From: Pseudocitrobacter cyperus
GTDB lineage: Bacteria > Pseudomonadota > Gammaproteobacteria > Enterobacterales > Enterobacteriaceae
Direction: 5' to 3'
Assembly (NCBI RefSeq): GCF_039889165.1
Contig: NZ_JAYMYY010000001.1
Span: forward strand, 1,674,001 to 1,738,000
DNA length: 64,000 nt
A model generated the notes under the pieces. That model was not told the origin of the DNA, ran no database searches, and saw only the letters and a program-made list of their open reading frames with translations. Positions 34,692 through 47,200 of this stretch are shown piece by piece (position 1 is the stretch's first letter; every line of letters starts with the position of its first letter). Made by a program: the position numbers and the translations under genes.

Positions 34692-35867
34692 TCACCGCTC
34701 CCGCAACGCCTCCTGCACTTTATTAAACGGCTTAATCAGATAATCGAGCACCGTTTTACTACCGGTACGAATATCGACTGTGGCAATCATTCCCGGGAAA
34801 ATCGGTGATTTGTGGCCGCTTTTATTCTCAACAAAGTTGTGGTCGGTACGAATATATACCCGGTAATAATAAACATCGCGCTTAACATCATCCTGAATAG
34901 TATCGGGAGAAATCATAACGACCTCACCTTTCAGGCCGCCATATATCGAATAGTCATAGGCGGTGATTTTAACCAGCGCATCCTGACCGGGATGGATAAA
35001 TGCCACATCACGCGGCGAAATATGCGCCTCAACCAGCATTTGATCATCAAGCGGCACCATACTCATCAGTTTGCCGTTGGGTGGAATGACGCCGCCGACG
35101 GTGGTCACTTCAATATCTTTCACAATCCCGGTGACTGGCGCGGTAAACTCCAGGCGGTCAAGGGAATCTGTACGCCCGCGAATAACGGAACGTTGAGCGG
35201 CAATTTCCTCTTCGGCCTTCGATAACTCCTCTCGCGCCCGTACATAATACTGGGTGTTCATTTCGGTGATGCGGCTATTGAGATCGTTCTTCTGCCGTTG
35301 CAGACGCAGCACTTCAACGTCGCTGGCCGCCCCCTTACGCACCAGCGGTTGGGTCATCGCCAGTTCGCGATCCACCAGCACAATGCCATCCCGCAGGCCT
35401 TTAATCCCCTCGACCAGGCTACTGCGGCGCGATTCATACAGGCGCGTTTCCTGGGTGATCAGCGACGGATATTGTGTCAGTTCCTCCGGGAATGTCAGCG
35501 GCGTATCATTCACCTCTGCGTTTAAACGCGCAGCGCGCGCCAGCGCGGCATTGTAACGCGAGAGACTCTCCTGCACGCCGGACTCTGTCTTGGTGCGGTC
35601 GAGCTGTGCCAGCACCTGCCCACGTTCAACGATATCGCCCTCTTTCACACTCAGGCGGTACAAAATCCCGCCCTCCAGCGACTGGATTATCTGTTCCCGC
35701 GATGACGGCACGACCGTACCGCTACCGGTTGTCACTTCGTCGAGTTCGAAAAACCATGCCCAGACCACAAACAACCCCAACAGCAGAGCCAGTACCCAGG
35801 CGACGATGGTCGAACGCGGCAGAGGCGGTTCATTAAAGTGTCCATCATAAAGATCTTCGCGTCTCAT
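34692..35867 (-). CDS. Type I secretion periplasmic adaptor, HlyD family (BapD/LapC-like)
   Basis: A 391-residue membrane fusion protein: a cytosolic N-terminus, one membrane helix (about residues 22-42), a lipoyl-like half-motif (GTVVPSSREQIIQSLEGGILYRLSV), a long coiled-coil hairpin (about 95-235), the second lipoyl half (LEFTAPVTGIVKDIEV) and a beta-barrel ending in IRTGSKTVLDYLIKPF. It would link the ABC exporter in the inner membrane with the TolC-like channel. Its start overlaps the ABC gene stop by four bases (ATGA). The adjacent giant adhesin is the evident substrate. Confidence 0.94.
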   Translation of the reverse strand: MRREDLYDGHFNEPPLPRSTIVAWVLALLLGLFVVWAWFFELDEVTTGSGTVVPSSREQIIQSLEGGILYRLSVKEGDIVERGQVLAQLDRTKTESGVQESLSRYNAALARAARLNAEVNDTPLTFPEELTQYPSLITQETRLYESRRSSLVEGIKGLRDGIVLVDRELAMTQPLVRKGAASDVEVLRLQRQKNDLNSRITEMNTQYYVRAREELSKAEEEIAAQRSVIRGRTDSLDRLEFTAPVTGIVKDIEVTTVGGVIPPNGKLMSMVPLDDQMLVEAHISPRDVAFIHPGQDALVKITAYDYSIYGGLKGEVVMISPDTIQDDVKRDVYYYRVYIRTDHNFVENKSGHKSPIFPGMIATVDIRTGSKTVLDYLIKPFNKVQEALRER

Positions 35868-38056
35868 ACGGTCTCCTCCTTGCTGCCGTCTGCCGCTGCG
35901 CGTGATAACGTCGCACGCCGGGCAGTCGCCGCCGGTTTCGCGGCTTCACCCGGTCGCTGCTGCTTCAGGATCGCATCGCGCGGGCCATCCATCACCACCT
36001 TGCCTTTTTCCAGTACGATAATACGATCAACCAGATGGAGGATCGCCAATCGATGGGTGGCGATCACCAGCGTGCGACGGCCGATCCACTGCTCCAGATG
36101 GCCAATCAGCCGCTGTTCGCTGATCTCGTCAAGCCAGGCCGTCGGCTCATCCATCAGCACAATATTCGGCTGGGTGATCAGCATGCGCGCCAGCAATAGC
36201 GCCTGACGCTGCCCGCCGGAAAGGCCAAAACCGCCTTCCAGAATTTGATAGTTCAGGCCATTTTTCTGCTGGCGGACGAACTCCAGCGCCCCGCTCATGG
36301 TCAGTGCGCGATGAATATCGTCATCAGAGGCCAGTGGCTTGCCCATGGTGATATTTTCCCGCACCGAGCCAAAAAAGAGCCGTGAGTTCTGGCTGAGAAA
36401 AGCCATATCGCGACGCACATCGGCAACATCCAGCAGCGGCAGGCTGATATCATCGAGCGATACTGTTCCGGCCTGAGGATCCTGCATGCCCGCCAGTAGC
36501 TGTAATAATGTGCTTTTCCCCGATCCGTTGCGGCCAAGTATCGCCACCTTCTCACCGGCTTTAATTTCCAGCTTCGCAATGGTCAGGACATTCACCTTTT
36601 CCTCTTCGTCGTAGTAAAAACCGACGTTATCCAGCAGGTAGTTGCCGTTAAGATTGGTGCGATGCACGCGTTCGCGCGGCTCAGGCTGATCAACGGGGCG
36701 CTTCATCAGTTCATCAAGACTTTTGCGCGCCACTTTCGCCGCCTGCCAGCGCGACAGGACGCCGGAAATCTGCGCCAGCGGCGCAATGGTGCGCGAGGCC
36801 AGAATGGACGTCCCCACCAGCGCCCCGGTGGTCATATCGCCAGACATCACCAGATAACACCCCACCAGCAACACCACCGCGTAAACAATCGACTGCACCT
36901 CCTGGGTCCAGGTCATCAGTAACCCCGTCAACCAGCGCTGTTTCATGCTTATCGAGGCCGCAACGTCATTACTGTTGTTCCACTGATTCTGGAAACGGCG
37001 CTCGGCGCGCAGCAGTTTGATATCCTCAATACCCTGTACCGCCTCAACAAGCGTGGCATTGCGGATTGCACTTTCACGCATACCGTCGTTGGCCAGCTTC
37101 GAGAGCGGTTTTTGGATTAACATGCCGGGGATCAGCAGCAGCGGGATCGCCAGCAGCACCACAAACACCAGCGGGCCGCCAATCATCCACAGAATAAAGA
37201 CGAACAGCAGGAAGAACGGGATATCACTCACCGTGCTGATGGTGGTGGAGGTGATCAGTTCACGGACGGACTCCAGCTCCCGCAACTGGGAAATAAAGGT
37301 TCCGGTCGATTTTGAACGCGCGTTATTCTTCAGACGCAACGCACGCGCGAACACGCGGTCAGAGATACGCAAATCGGCGCGTTTGCCGACCACGTCTGAA
37401 ATATGCACGCGGATCATACGCATGGTAAATTCAAACGCGATAGCGAGCATGACGCCGCCGAACAGCACCCACAGCGTCGCTTCCGACTGGGAAGGCACCA
37501 CGCGGTCATACACCTGCATGGAGAAAATCATCCCGCTCAGCGCCAGCACGTTAGCCACCAGCGCCGCCAGCATAATGTCGCTGTAGCGTCGCCAGTCTTT
37601 TAGCGCCAGTTGCCAGAACCAGTTCTTTTTATAGGGTTTGATGTATTCATCGACGCGCACGTCGGGAATGGTATCCTGCGGCCTGGCAACCGCCAGTGCA
37701 GTCAGCCTTGACGCCAGCTCATCACGGCTCACCACCGTTTGCTGTTCGCCATCGCCGCTCATCAGCAGGATAAAATTCCCTTCGCCATCCATGCGCGAAA
37801 TAACCGCGACAGCCTCGCTGTCGAGCACCGCAATAAGCGGCAGTCGCCAGGGGTCGATAAGCGAGAGATCAGGTGGCGTAAAGCGTAGCCCCAGCCCCAG
37901 TTGGCGGGCGATATCTTCCTGAATTTCACGGGCGGAGTAATTGGTGCCCTGATTCACCGCAACGCGCACGTTCTCTTCGGAAAAATCGAGGCGGTAGTGG
38001 CGGGCGACGCTCAGCAGCGCCAACAGCCAGGGTTCATGTTGCGTTGGTGTTCTCAT
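35864..38056 (-). CDS. Type I secretion ABC exporter with degenerate C39-like domain (BapC/LapB-like)
   Basis: A 730-residue inner-membrane exporter: an N-terminal C39-like domain (about 1-130), a six-helix membrane domain (about 150-440) and a C-terminal ATPase with Walker A GRNGSGKST, signature LSGGQRQ, Walker B NIVLMDEPTAWLDE and H-loop ATHR. The C39-like domain lacks the catalytic Cys (HEPWLLALLSVARHY stands where a Cys would be), so it should hold the substrate rather than cleave a leader, as in RTX exporters. The ATG at 38054-38056 is chosen because AGGAA lies nine bases before it; a GTG three codons earlier abuts that site. A structured 173-base gap separates it from the adhesin gene. 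Confidence 0.94.
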   Translation of the reverse strand: MRTPTQHEPWLLALLSVARHYRLDFSEENVRVAVNQGTNYSAREIQEDIARQLGLGLRFTPPDLSLIDPWRLPLIAVLDSEAVAVISRMDGEGNFILLMSGDGEQQTVVSRDELASRLTALAVARPQDTIPDVRVDEYIKPYKKNWFWQLALKDWRRYSDIMLAALVANVLALSGMIFSMQVYDRVVPSQSEATLWVLFGGVMLAIAFEFTMRMIRVHISDVVGKRADLRISDRVFARALRLKNNARSKSTGTFISQLRELESVRELITSTTISTVSDIPFFLLFVFILWMIGGPLVFVVLLAIPLLLIPGMLIQKPLSKLANDGMRESAIRNATLVEAVQGIEDIKLLRAERRFQNQWNNSNDVAASISMKQRWLTGLLMTWTQEVQSIVYAVVLLVGCYLVMSGDMTTGALVGTSILASRTIAPLAQISGVLSRWQAAKVARKSLDELMKRPVDQPEPRERVHRTNLNGNYLLDNVGFYYDEEEKVNVLTIAKLEIKAGEKVAILGRNGSGKSTLLQLLAGMQDPQAGTVSLDDISLPLLDVADVRRDMAFLSQNSRLFFGSVRENITMGKPLASDDDIHRALTMSGALEFVRQQKNGLNYQILEGGFGLSGGQRQALLLARMLITQPNIVLMDEPTAWLDEISEQRLIGHLEQWIGRRTLVIATHRLAILHLVDRIIVLEKGKVVMDGPRDAILKQQRPGEAAKPAATARRATLSRAAADGSKEETV

Positions 38057-38154
38057 TATTATCACTTCCTGTGGTAGCCTGGCGGGATAAGCCAGCGGTT
38101 TGTCCGGATAAACCGTTCACCATTATCCCGCCCGGGCGGTAAAGATATGAAAGC

Positions 38155-38179
38155 GCCTGACAGGATTTCTCCGTCAGGC
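38155..38179 (-). terminator. Second hairpin downstream of the adhesin gene
   Basis: GCCTGAC (38155-38161) and GTCAGGC (38173-38179) are perfect arms around an 11-base loop. On the minus strand a CGCTTTC stretch follows, a weak T tract. It may limit read-through into the exporter genes. Confidence 0.5.
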
Positions 38180-38193
38180 TAAAAGAACTGCAA

Positions 38194-38221
38194 AGACCCG
38201 CCGCCCACGGCGGACGGGTCT
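38194..38221 (-). terminator. GC-rich hairpin just after the adhesin stop
   Basis: On the minus strand AGACCCG-T-CCGCC pairs with GGCGG-CGGGTCT with one bulged base and a three-base loop, then TTTGCAGTTCTTTT. It begins eight bases after the stop codon. Strong stem and moderate T content suggest a partial terminator. Confidence 0.6.
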
Positions 38222-38229
38222 GTTAAGGG

Positions 38230-41200
38230 TTAACCCACGATTAACTGATGGTTTGCCAGCAGCGTGGCAAGGTCGGTCTGGACGCCGTTCAACGTTACCA
38301 GGGTGGTGAAATCACCGCCCTGCCCGGTCAGGTCAACCTGAATCAGCGTGTTGCTGCCGTCTGTTGTCACCTTCAGATAGTTCAGCAGTTCACTGTCCGG
38401 GTCGTCCATCTGGGCGATACCGTTAATGTAGTGGGCGCTTTCATTGGCCGTGTAGCCGCTGCCCTGCAACAGTTCGCTTAGGTCGATACGGTCGGAATCC
38501 GCCGTGCCTTCCCAGGTGCCGAGCGTGAAGCCTTTCACCACATCGCTACCGTTGCCGCCGGTGGCATCACTTTCATTGAGCAGCTTGTACAGCAGGGTGT
38601 CCTGACCGCCGTTGCCGATGTTGAAGGTGTCGTCACCGCCACGGCCTTCGAAGATGTTGTCCCCGATGCTACCGGTAAACACATCGTTGCCGCCGCCGCC
38701 CGCCACGCCTTCGATATTGACGAATGTCGCTTTGCCAAAGCCAGTTTCCTGCGCGTTGGCATTACTCAGGTCAACCTTCAGCGCCGTATCGCCCGCCAGT
38801 TTGTAGTCCACAATGTCCATCCCGCCCGTCGAACTCCAGACGTTCTCATCGGAGACCACCACACTACCGCCCGCGCCGTTATAGACATGCGTGCCCGCGG
38901 TGGCATACAGGGTGTCGTTGTAGCCCGTTCCCAGAATACCGGTGGCGTTGTTGGCATCATCCGCAGCCAGCGCGCTGTCGGCGGCGTTGCTGCCGCTCTC
39001 TGCCGTCAGAACGTAAGCATGGTTTTTCTCCACCGCCTTCAGCCCGGCCCAGCTACTGTTGACGTTAGTCACTGTGGTGCGCGTACCGGAGTCATCAAAG
39101 GCGAATGAATCCACGCCGCCGTAGTGATTGCCGTTCGCCAGCAGTACCGCGCTGTACGACTTGCTGGCATCCAGCCCGTAGAAGTAAACCAGCGCCGTCG
39201 AGTCGTTCATGTTGACGCCGCCCTGCGGGTTGATGATTTGCGAGCTGACCACTTTGCCCGTAGCCTCATCCACCAGCAGCACCGTGTTGCCGTAGAAGAC
39301 GTTGATGCCGTTGGCGTCGGTCAGGCGCAGGATCATGCTGGTACCGTCTTTGATGACGCTCTTGTTTTCGACGTAGGCGGTTGCCCCGCCCTGCGCCCTG
39401 AATACCACCAGGTCGCGGTCGCCGTCGTAATCAAGGTCGATTGCCAGCCCGCCAGTCGTTTCTTTCCCGACCAGGTTTGCCCCTTGCAGCAGCGTCGTCG
39501 GCAGGCTCCAGTTCACCTGCCCGGTCGTCTGGTTGGTGCCCTGGTTCGTCCACAGTGCGACAATGTTGTTGGCATCCGTTGCGGAATAACTGGTTGCCGC
39601 TTGTCCGGCGATTTCGATGACGTCCATCTTGCCGTCGCCGTTCCAGTCCACAGCGATGGAGGTCATACTGTTGATGGAATCCCCCATATTCTGAACGCTG
39701 TAACCCGCGCCCACACCGGTGGCCGCCTGCGTCAGGTTCCCCTTACCATCGTTATAGAACACCGCGCTATTCGCGCCATACGTTCCGCCCTGTCCGCTCA
39801 GGCCGCTGATAAACAGATCCATAAAGCCATCGCCGTTCAGATCGGCCCACATCATGGTGGTAAAGCGGTTAGTGGTTGTCCCGGTATTGCCGTAGAACAC
39901 GTCAGTCACAACCTGAGTATTCGTCAGCGTCATATTCCCGGAATCATTTACACCGTTGCTGACAATTACCAGACGTTTATCCGACGAGCTTGAGCCCCCT
40001 TTCGACGTCACGTTACTACCGCCGGTACCGTGGTAGGCGAGGTCGACATAACCATCGTTATTCAGGTCGACGCCCGACAATTCACGGCTTGGCTGGGCGT
40101 TGTTGTTGTTGGTTGAGGCCACACCATCCTGAGTTGTGGAGGTGTAAACATAGGCTCCGGTTTTATCAAACCCAAGGATGGTGCCATCGGTATTCATCAC
40201 CAACTGGGAATCATAGCCACCACGCGCCTCAGAGTCGTTTGGTGTGCCATCGCCATAAGCGACATCAACGTAACCATCACCATCAAAGTCGATACCAACA
40301 ACGCCTGCCCACCATGAATAGGTATTGGCGTTACCATCGTTGGTTTGCCCATTCACGCCGTAAGACCCCACCTGGAAAGTGGTATAGGAACCGTCGCTGT
40401 TGTACTTAAACGACTGCTGTCCATTAGCGTAATCCGTATCCGCCCCCAGCAAATCCATCAGACCATCGCGATCGAAGTCGATAAACGATGAGGACTGCTG
40501 GCGGTCGGTGCCGTTTAACGACACCGAGGCAAACGATCCCAGCGTCGACGAGGAGGTGCCATTCTGGGTAAAGATGGTGGAGTTACTCAGGATCCGCCAC
40601 GTACCGTCTTCCCCGATGGTCATCGCGGTACCACTATCAGATGTCGTTGCCGCCGTTGAGCTGAAACTGATCACCGGCGCGGCGGCGACCGTCAGTTCAC
40701 TGCCGGTTTTATCCCGGCTGATCTCCTGACCATCTTTGTTGTACAACACCGCAGCAACGTCATACGTTCCCACTGCCAGCGCATGCGAATCCTGCAACTG
40801 CACGTACCAGCTATTTTTGTTCGGCTCGATAACCACATCCCCGGTGCGCGAACTGTAAGTGGTTCCGTTAATGGTGACTTCCAGGTATTCGTCCGCATAG
40901 CGGGCAAAATTCAGCGTGCCGCTAATGATAGGCGTCGCATCCAGCGTATCCTGGTCATTGATGGTGACGGGCAGCTCGACCGTGAAATTCATCACATCGG
41001 AGAGCGTGCCTTCGTTACCTGCCGCATCGACAACCGCCGCCTGGTAGCCATAAGTCTGTCCATCGCGCAGCGGTTCCGTCAGCGCAAACGTCCACTCCAT
41101 TCCCGTTACGCTGGCGCGTCCCAGGTAGTCGCCGTTGCTGTCATACACCCGGACGAACTCCCCGGTTTTCAACGCTTCCAGCAGCGTACCGCGCAGAACC

Positions 41201-44200
41201 GGTAAGCGCTCATCCGTGGTGGTATTTGCGCCGAAGTTCCCGGTATCCGACCCGGTGTTATCGATATAGCCCACCACTTTGGTGACGCCGCCCGGTGCCT
41301 GGGTATCGACCGTGACGATTTGCTCGGTGGTCTGCCCAACGTTCCCGGCGTTATCAACGACGCGTAACTGATAGAGGTTTTCACCATCCTCCAGCAGGCG
41401 GGTGTCGGTGTAGCGCCAGTTGGTGCCGTTGACCACCACATCCACCCAGGTCTTGCCGCCGTCGAGGCTAATCTGCGCGTGTTCATCCCCCTTCAGCAAC
41501 GCGCCCAGCGTTCCGTAGAGCGTGATCGTGTTGTCATTGGTCAGGAAGTCACTGTCGCTGTAGCCCGTGTCATCAGAGATGCTGTCCACGGTTATGGTCG
41601 TGGCGTCGTCCGGTTTCACGGTGTCGATAGTCACCGTTGCGCTGTCTGTCGCCCCCACGTTGCCCGCGGAATCGACCACACGCACCCAGTAGTCATGCGC
41701 GCCATCGTCCAGCACCTGCGTATCGTTATAGTACCAGGTGGTGCCGATAGCGACGGCGTTCACCCAGGTGAGGCCGCCATCCATACTGATCTGGACGTAC
41801 TCGCCCGGCTGGAGCGTGCTGACCAGCGAGCCGTGGATCGTCAGCGTCTTATCGTTGGTGATAAAGTCGCTGTCGCTCAGGCCGCTGTCGTCCGAGATAT
41901 GGGTGATGGTAATCAGGTTCGCCGCATCCGGGCGTACCGTATCAACGATCACGGTCTGGCTGGCGGTCTGGCCGACGTTGCCCGCATCATCAATAACGCG
42001 CAATTGATAGGCATAAGTCCCGTCGTCCAGCGGCGTGCCGTTGGCGTAGACCCAACCGGTGCCGTTAACCTCCAGTTCTATCCATGCGCCACCGTTAATG
42101 CGGATTTGCAGATGCTCACCCGCTTTCAGCGCTGCCCCCAGATGACCTTCCAGCGCGTAATCCTTACTGGCGGTAATAAAGTCATCGTCAGCAATCCCTG
42201 TATCGCTGGAGATGCGGTCGATAACGATGCTCTGGCTGGCGTCCGGCGCGACGCGATCGAGCACCACGTTCTGGCTGTCGGTTGCGCCCACGTTGCCCGC
42301 CTGATCCACAACGCGCACCTGATAATTGTGGGTGCCATCTTCCAGCGCGCGGCCGTCGGCGTAGCTCCACTGCATACCGTTTACCAGCAGATCAATCCAG
42401 CTCACGCCGCCGTCCAGGCTTATCTGCGCTTTGTCACCGGCTTCCAGCGCCGCGCTGAGTTTGCCGTTCAGCACCACATTGCCGACGTTGGTGATGAAGT
42501 CGTTTGCGACTAACCCGCTATCGCTGGTCAGACTATCAATCGAGATAGTCATCTGCGGCGGCGTCAGGTCAACGCTGATGCCATGCACGCTTTCGCCGCT
42601 GTTGCCAATGGTATTGGTAACGCTGGCTTTCACCTCATAAGCGTTACCGTCAGTTAACGCCATCAGCGCCACGGCGCCAACCAGCACCGACCAGATCCCG
42701 CCCGCCTGAACGGTGGTTTCATAGGTCGTGTTGTTGAGCGTCACCACGACTTTCTGCCCCTGCGGTGCCGTGGTGGTGCCGGAGATCGTCAGGCTCTGCC
42801 CGCGTTCAGCAGCGTTGATCACGTCATCCTGCGCAATGGTGTTGATAGCAATGACCGGTTTTTCCCCGCTCAGCGTCACCACATGAGTGCCGCTGCCCGT
42901 GTTGCCTGCCGCATCCTTCACGGTGGCGGTAATGGTGTATTTGCCATCCACCAGGCCGACAAAATCCAGTGCCGGTACGGTCACTTCCCAGCTTTCATCC
43001 GCCGCCACTTTCGCCGTATAGGTTCGTCCGGCGAGTTCAACGGTGATGGTCTGCCCGGCTGCGCCTTCCGCTTTACCGCTCACCTTCTGCGCCACCAGTT
43101 GTTCCGGTGAGTTCACCAGGTCATCCCCGGCAACCACATTGATGGTGACGACAGGCGCAACGGTATCCACCACAAAGGTCTCGCTGTTGCTGCCGAGGTT
43201 GCCGGAAGCATCGCTGACCATCGCATCTACCTGCACCGTGCCATTGCCCATCAGCGCCACATCCGCTTTCGGCACCGTGGTCTGCCAGCTACCATCGCTG
43301 TTCACCGTGGCGTTGTAACTCTTACCGTTAACGGTCAGCGTCAGGGTGCGCCCGGCTTCTGCCGTCGTGGAGCCGCTAATCACCAGCGCCTGTCCCTGTT
43401 CGATGGCATTAAGCATGCCGTCGCCCGAAACCGGCGAAATGATGATTTCCGGCGGCGTGGTATCAACCAGCAACGATTGCCCCGCCTGGCCGATATTCCC
43501 GGCGCTATCTTTCGCACTGACCGAAATGGTGTAACGCTGACCATCGCTCAGCAGCGCCAGGTCGGCTTTCGGGATGGTGGTCGTCCAGCGATCGCCCGCC
43601 ACATACGCGGTGTAGCTCTGGCCATTCAGGGTGATCGTCACTTCGCTACCTTCCGGCAGGCCACTGCTCGATCCGCTCAGGGTCAACGCTTTATTCTGCT
43701 CGCTGGCGTTCAGCACGCCATCCACCGCCGGGGTGTCCAGAGTCAACAGGATATTCGAGGTATTCACTGTCACCACTTTGCCCTGCGTGGTGGCGTTACC
43801 CGCGCTATCAGTCACCTTCGCGGTAATGTCGACCGTGCCGTTGTTCAGCTCAGAAACAATATCCGCCGGGACACCAACGCTCCATTTGCCGTTAGCATCA
43901 ACGACAGTACTGAACTCGTGGCCGCCGAAGATAACCGTGACGGTATTCCCCGCCACGGTTCCCACCGTCGTACCGCTCACCACCAGCGCCTGGCCGTGCT
44001 CTTCCAGGTTAATGATGTCGTCGCCCGCCGTGGTATTAAAGCTGACACCCGGCGGCGTGATATCCACCGCAACCGTCTGGCTGACGCTCGTTGGGTTCCC
44101 CGCCGCATCGGCGATAGTTACCGTACAGCTATACTGCCCGGACGCCAGGGTCGCCAGCGCCTGTGGCGACAAATCAACCTGCCAGACGCCATTAGCCAGC

Positions 44201-47200
44201 ACGCTGCCGCTGTACTCGACGCCGTTCAGGGTTAATGTCACCGGTGTGCCCTCCGGCGCATTGGTGGTACCCGTGACGGCAACGCCCGCTGCCGCTTCGG
44301 CAATGTTAATCACGTTATCGGCAGTCACCGGATCCAGCGTGACGTGCGGCGGCGTAGTATCCACCTGGTACTCATGGCTGGCGCTCGCCGGATTACCCAC
44401 TTTATTCGTTACCGACACCGAGAACTGCGCCGTGCCATCGCGCAGTGCCGACAGCGCGGCCGACGGGATCACCTGACTCCAGGTTCCATCCGCAGCGACG
44501 ATAGCGCTGTAGACATTGCCGCCAAAGGTAATGGTAACGGTCTGCCCCTGCTCCACGCCTGTCGTGCTGCCGCTCAGGGTCAGATTCTGCGTCATCTCCT
44601 GGGCATTCAGTACGTTATCAGCGGTGATGTCATTGACAGAGATGGATACCGGCGACAGATCGACGGTGATTTCATGCTCAATCACCACCGGATTATTCGC
44701 CGGGCTGGTGGCGCTAACGCTCATCACCAGCTTGCCTTCACCCCACAATTTCACCTGTGCGGCGTCAATGCCGACCGACCAGCTACCGTCTGCCGCCACC
44801 AGGCCGCTGTAGCTGACCCCGTTGGCGACCAGCGTCACCTTCGTGCCCGCAGGCAGATCGTCGCTGGTGCCTTTCACCACCAGAGCCTGTTGATGCTCGC
44901 TGAGGTTCACCACGTCATCGCCCGCGACGACGTCAAAACGCAGTCCCGGTTCGCGGTAGTCGGCCATAAAGTCATGCTGTACGCTGCCAGAGTTGCCATG
45001 GCTATTCGTCACGCTGGCAGTCACCGTCAGCTCACCGTTGCCAACATCGCTCAGCGCGCCCGCCGGAACGGTAGCCTGCCAGTTGAGGCTGGCATCGACT
45101 TTCGCTTCATAGGTTTTCCCGGCCAGCAGCACGTAAACCGTGTCGTTTGGCGCCGCGCCCGAAACCGTTCCGCTGATGATCAGTTCACCTGCGGCTTCAA
45201 CCTTGTTGAGAATGTCGTCATCGGTAATGGTGTTAATGGTCAGCGTCGGCGCGCGGGTATCGACCGTCAGCGCGGTCGAGCCCGTTGCCGGGTTGTTCGC
45301 ATCGCTGCTGGCGCTGGCGGTAACGGTATACTGACCGTCGCCAATCAACGCCAGATCCGCAGGCGTAACCTCCAGAGACCAGCGCCCTTCGCCGTTAAGC
45401 TGAGTGGTGTAGTTTTTGCCGTTCAGCGTCACCGTAACCAGCGCGCCCGCCGTCAGACCGTCGCTGCCGCCGCTGATGGTCAGGGTCGTCCCCTGCTCAA
45501 CCGCGTTCAGTACGTTATCATCAGCGATGTCATCAAAACTCAACCACGGCTCGCCATTATCGACCGTCACCGGGTGCGTTTCGGTTCCGACGTTGCCCGC
45601 TTTATCGGTTATCTGCGCCGTAATGGTCTGTGGGCCTGCATCCAGCGCCTGCATCGCGTCAGCCGGTACGCCGACGCTCCAGCGTCCCTGCGCATCCAGT
45701 TGCGTGGTGTAAGAGCCAGTGCCCACCGTCACAACCACGGTGTCGCCAGCGGTGCCGCCCGTACTGCCGCCGGTGATGACCAGCGCCTGCTGCTGCTCCG
45801 CCGTGTTGATGATGTTATCGCCGGAGACCGTATCGATGGAGACCGTCGGCGCGAGGGTATCCACGGTCAGTTGATGGGTAGCGGTGGTACTGTTGCCTGC
45901 TTTATCAGTTACGCTGACCGTCACGGTCGCGCTGCCCTGTTGCAGTGTCGCCAGCTCCCCTTCGGCAAGCGTCAGGCTCCAGCTACCGTCCGCATTGACG
46001 CTAACCGGGTCGCCATAGGCCTGGCCGTTAATCATCACGCTCACACTCTGCCCCGGTTCAGCGCTGGTGGTGCCGCTCAGGGTGACTGCGCCGTCTGCCT
46101 CCACTTTATTCAGCACGTTATCGGCCGTGACCGGCGCGATGCTTATCGTCGGTGCGGTGGCATCCACGCTGAATGCCCACTCCGCGCTGGCGCTATTGCC
46201 GTGCTTGTTGGTGACGCTTGCGCTGGCGGTCGCAGAACCATCACGCAGGCTATTGAGCGACCCGGCCGGGACGCTGAATGACCAGGAGCCGTCACTCTTC
46301 ACGTCAGCCGTCCAGGCTTTTCCTGCCAGCATCACCGTTACGGTCTGACCCGCGTCAACACCGGTTGTTGCGCCGCTGACGGTCAGCGCTTCTCCGCGCT
46401 CAATCGCGTTGAGAACGTTATCAGCGGTAAAGGCATTAATAGAGATGGCGACAACCGCATCATCTACCGTCACCTGGTGATGCATTGAGGTTGTGGTGCC
46501 AGCTTCATTTTGCGCGCTGGCGCTAAGCTGAATAGTGCCTGCCGCCCAGCCTGTCAGGATATTCTGAGGAATCGGAACAGCCCAGCTTCCGTCGGCGTTA
46601 ACGTTACCCGTCCAGCTTCCCCCCAGACCATCGGTCAGGGTCAGAGTGGTATCGGCAGCCAGCCCACTACTGGTGCCCGTGACCACCAGCGCCTGGCCCA
46701 GTTCGATGCTGTTCAGCACATCATCACCGGCCACCGTATCAAAGCGGATCCCCGGAATATCGGTGTTCACCGCAATATCGCGGCTATCCGAACCACGATT
46801 ACCGTGGCTATTTTCCACGCTGGCGACAATCGTCAGCGGGCCGTCGCCAAAGCCTTCGACATCGGCTTGTGGCACGGTTACTGACCACACGCCGCCCGCA
46901 CCCACCTGCGTCGTATAGGTATTGCCGCCTACGATAACCTGAACGGAATTGTCCACATCAGCGCCGCTAACGGTGCCCGAAATCGTGACATTGCTGGTCG
47001 CTTCTGCGTCGTTAATGACATCATCGCCCGCGACCGTATTGATATGCACTACCGGTAAACGCGTGTCGACCAGCAACTGCGCGCTGCCGGAGACCGGGTT
47101 GCCGTTAACGCTGCTGGCGCTGGCGGTGAGGGTGTAACCCGCATCGCCCAGCAGGGCCAGATCGGCAGGCGCGACGGACAGCGACCAATCGCCGTCGGTG

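Larger units (their letters stand above)
38057..38229 (-). promoter_or_regulatory. Structured spacer between adhesin and exporter genes
   Basis: Near the exporter, GGCGGGATAA (38081-38090) and TTATCCCGCC (38123-38132) are perfect 10-bp inverted arms. They enclose a second hairpin, CGGTTT (38096) with AAACCG (38110). CCGCCCGGGCGG (38128-38139) is a palindrome overlapping the outer arm and would compete with it. Further upstream are two terminator-like hairpins. The whole lies ten bases upstream of the exporter ribosome-binding site. Confidence 0.6.

Noticed and set aside
37650..38056. Peptidase activity of the exporter (C39 double-glycine leader protease)
   Set aside because: The C39-like domain lacks the catalytic cysteine and the adhesin has no double-glycine leader.
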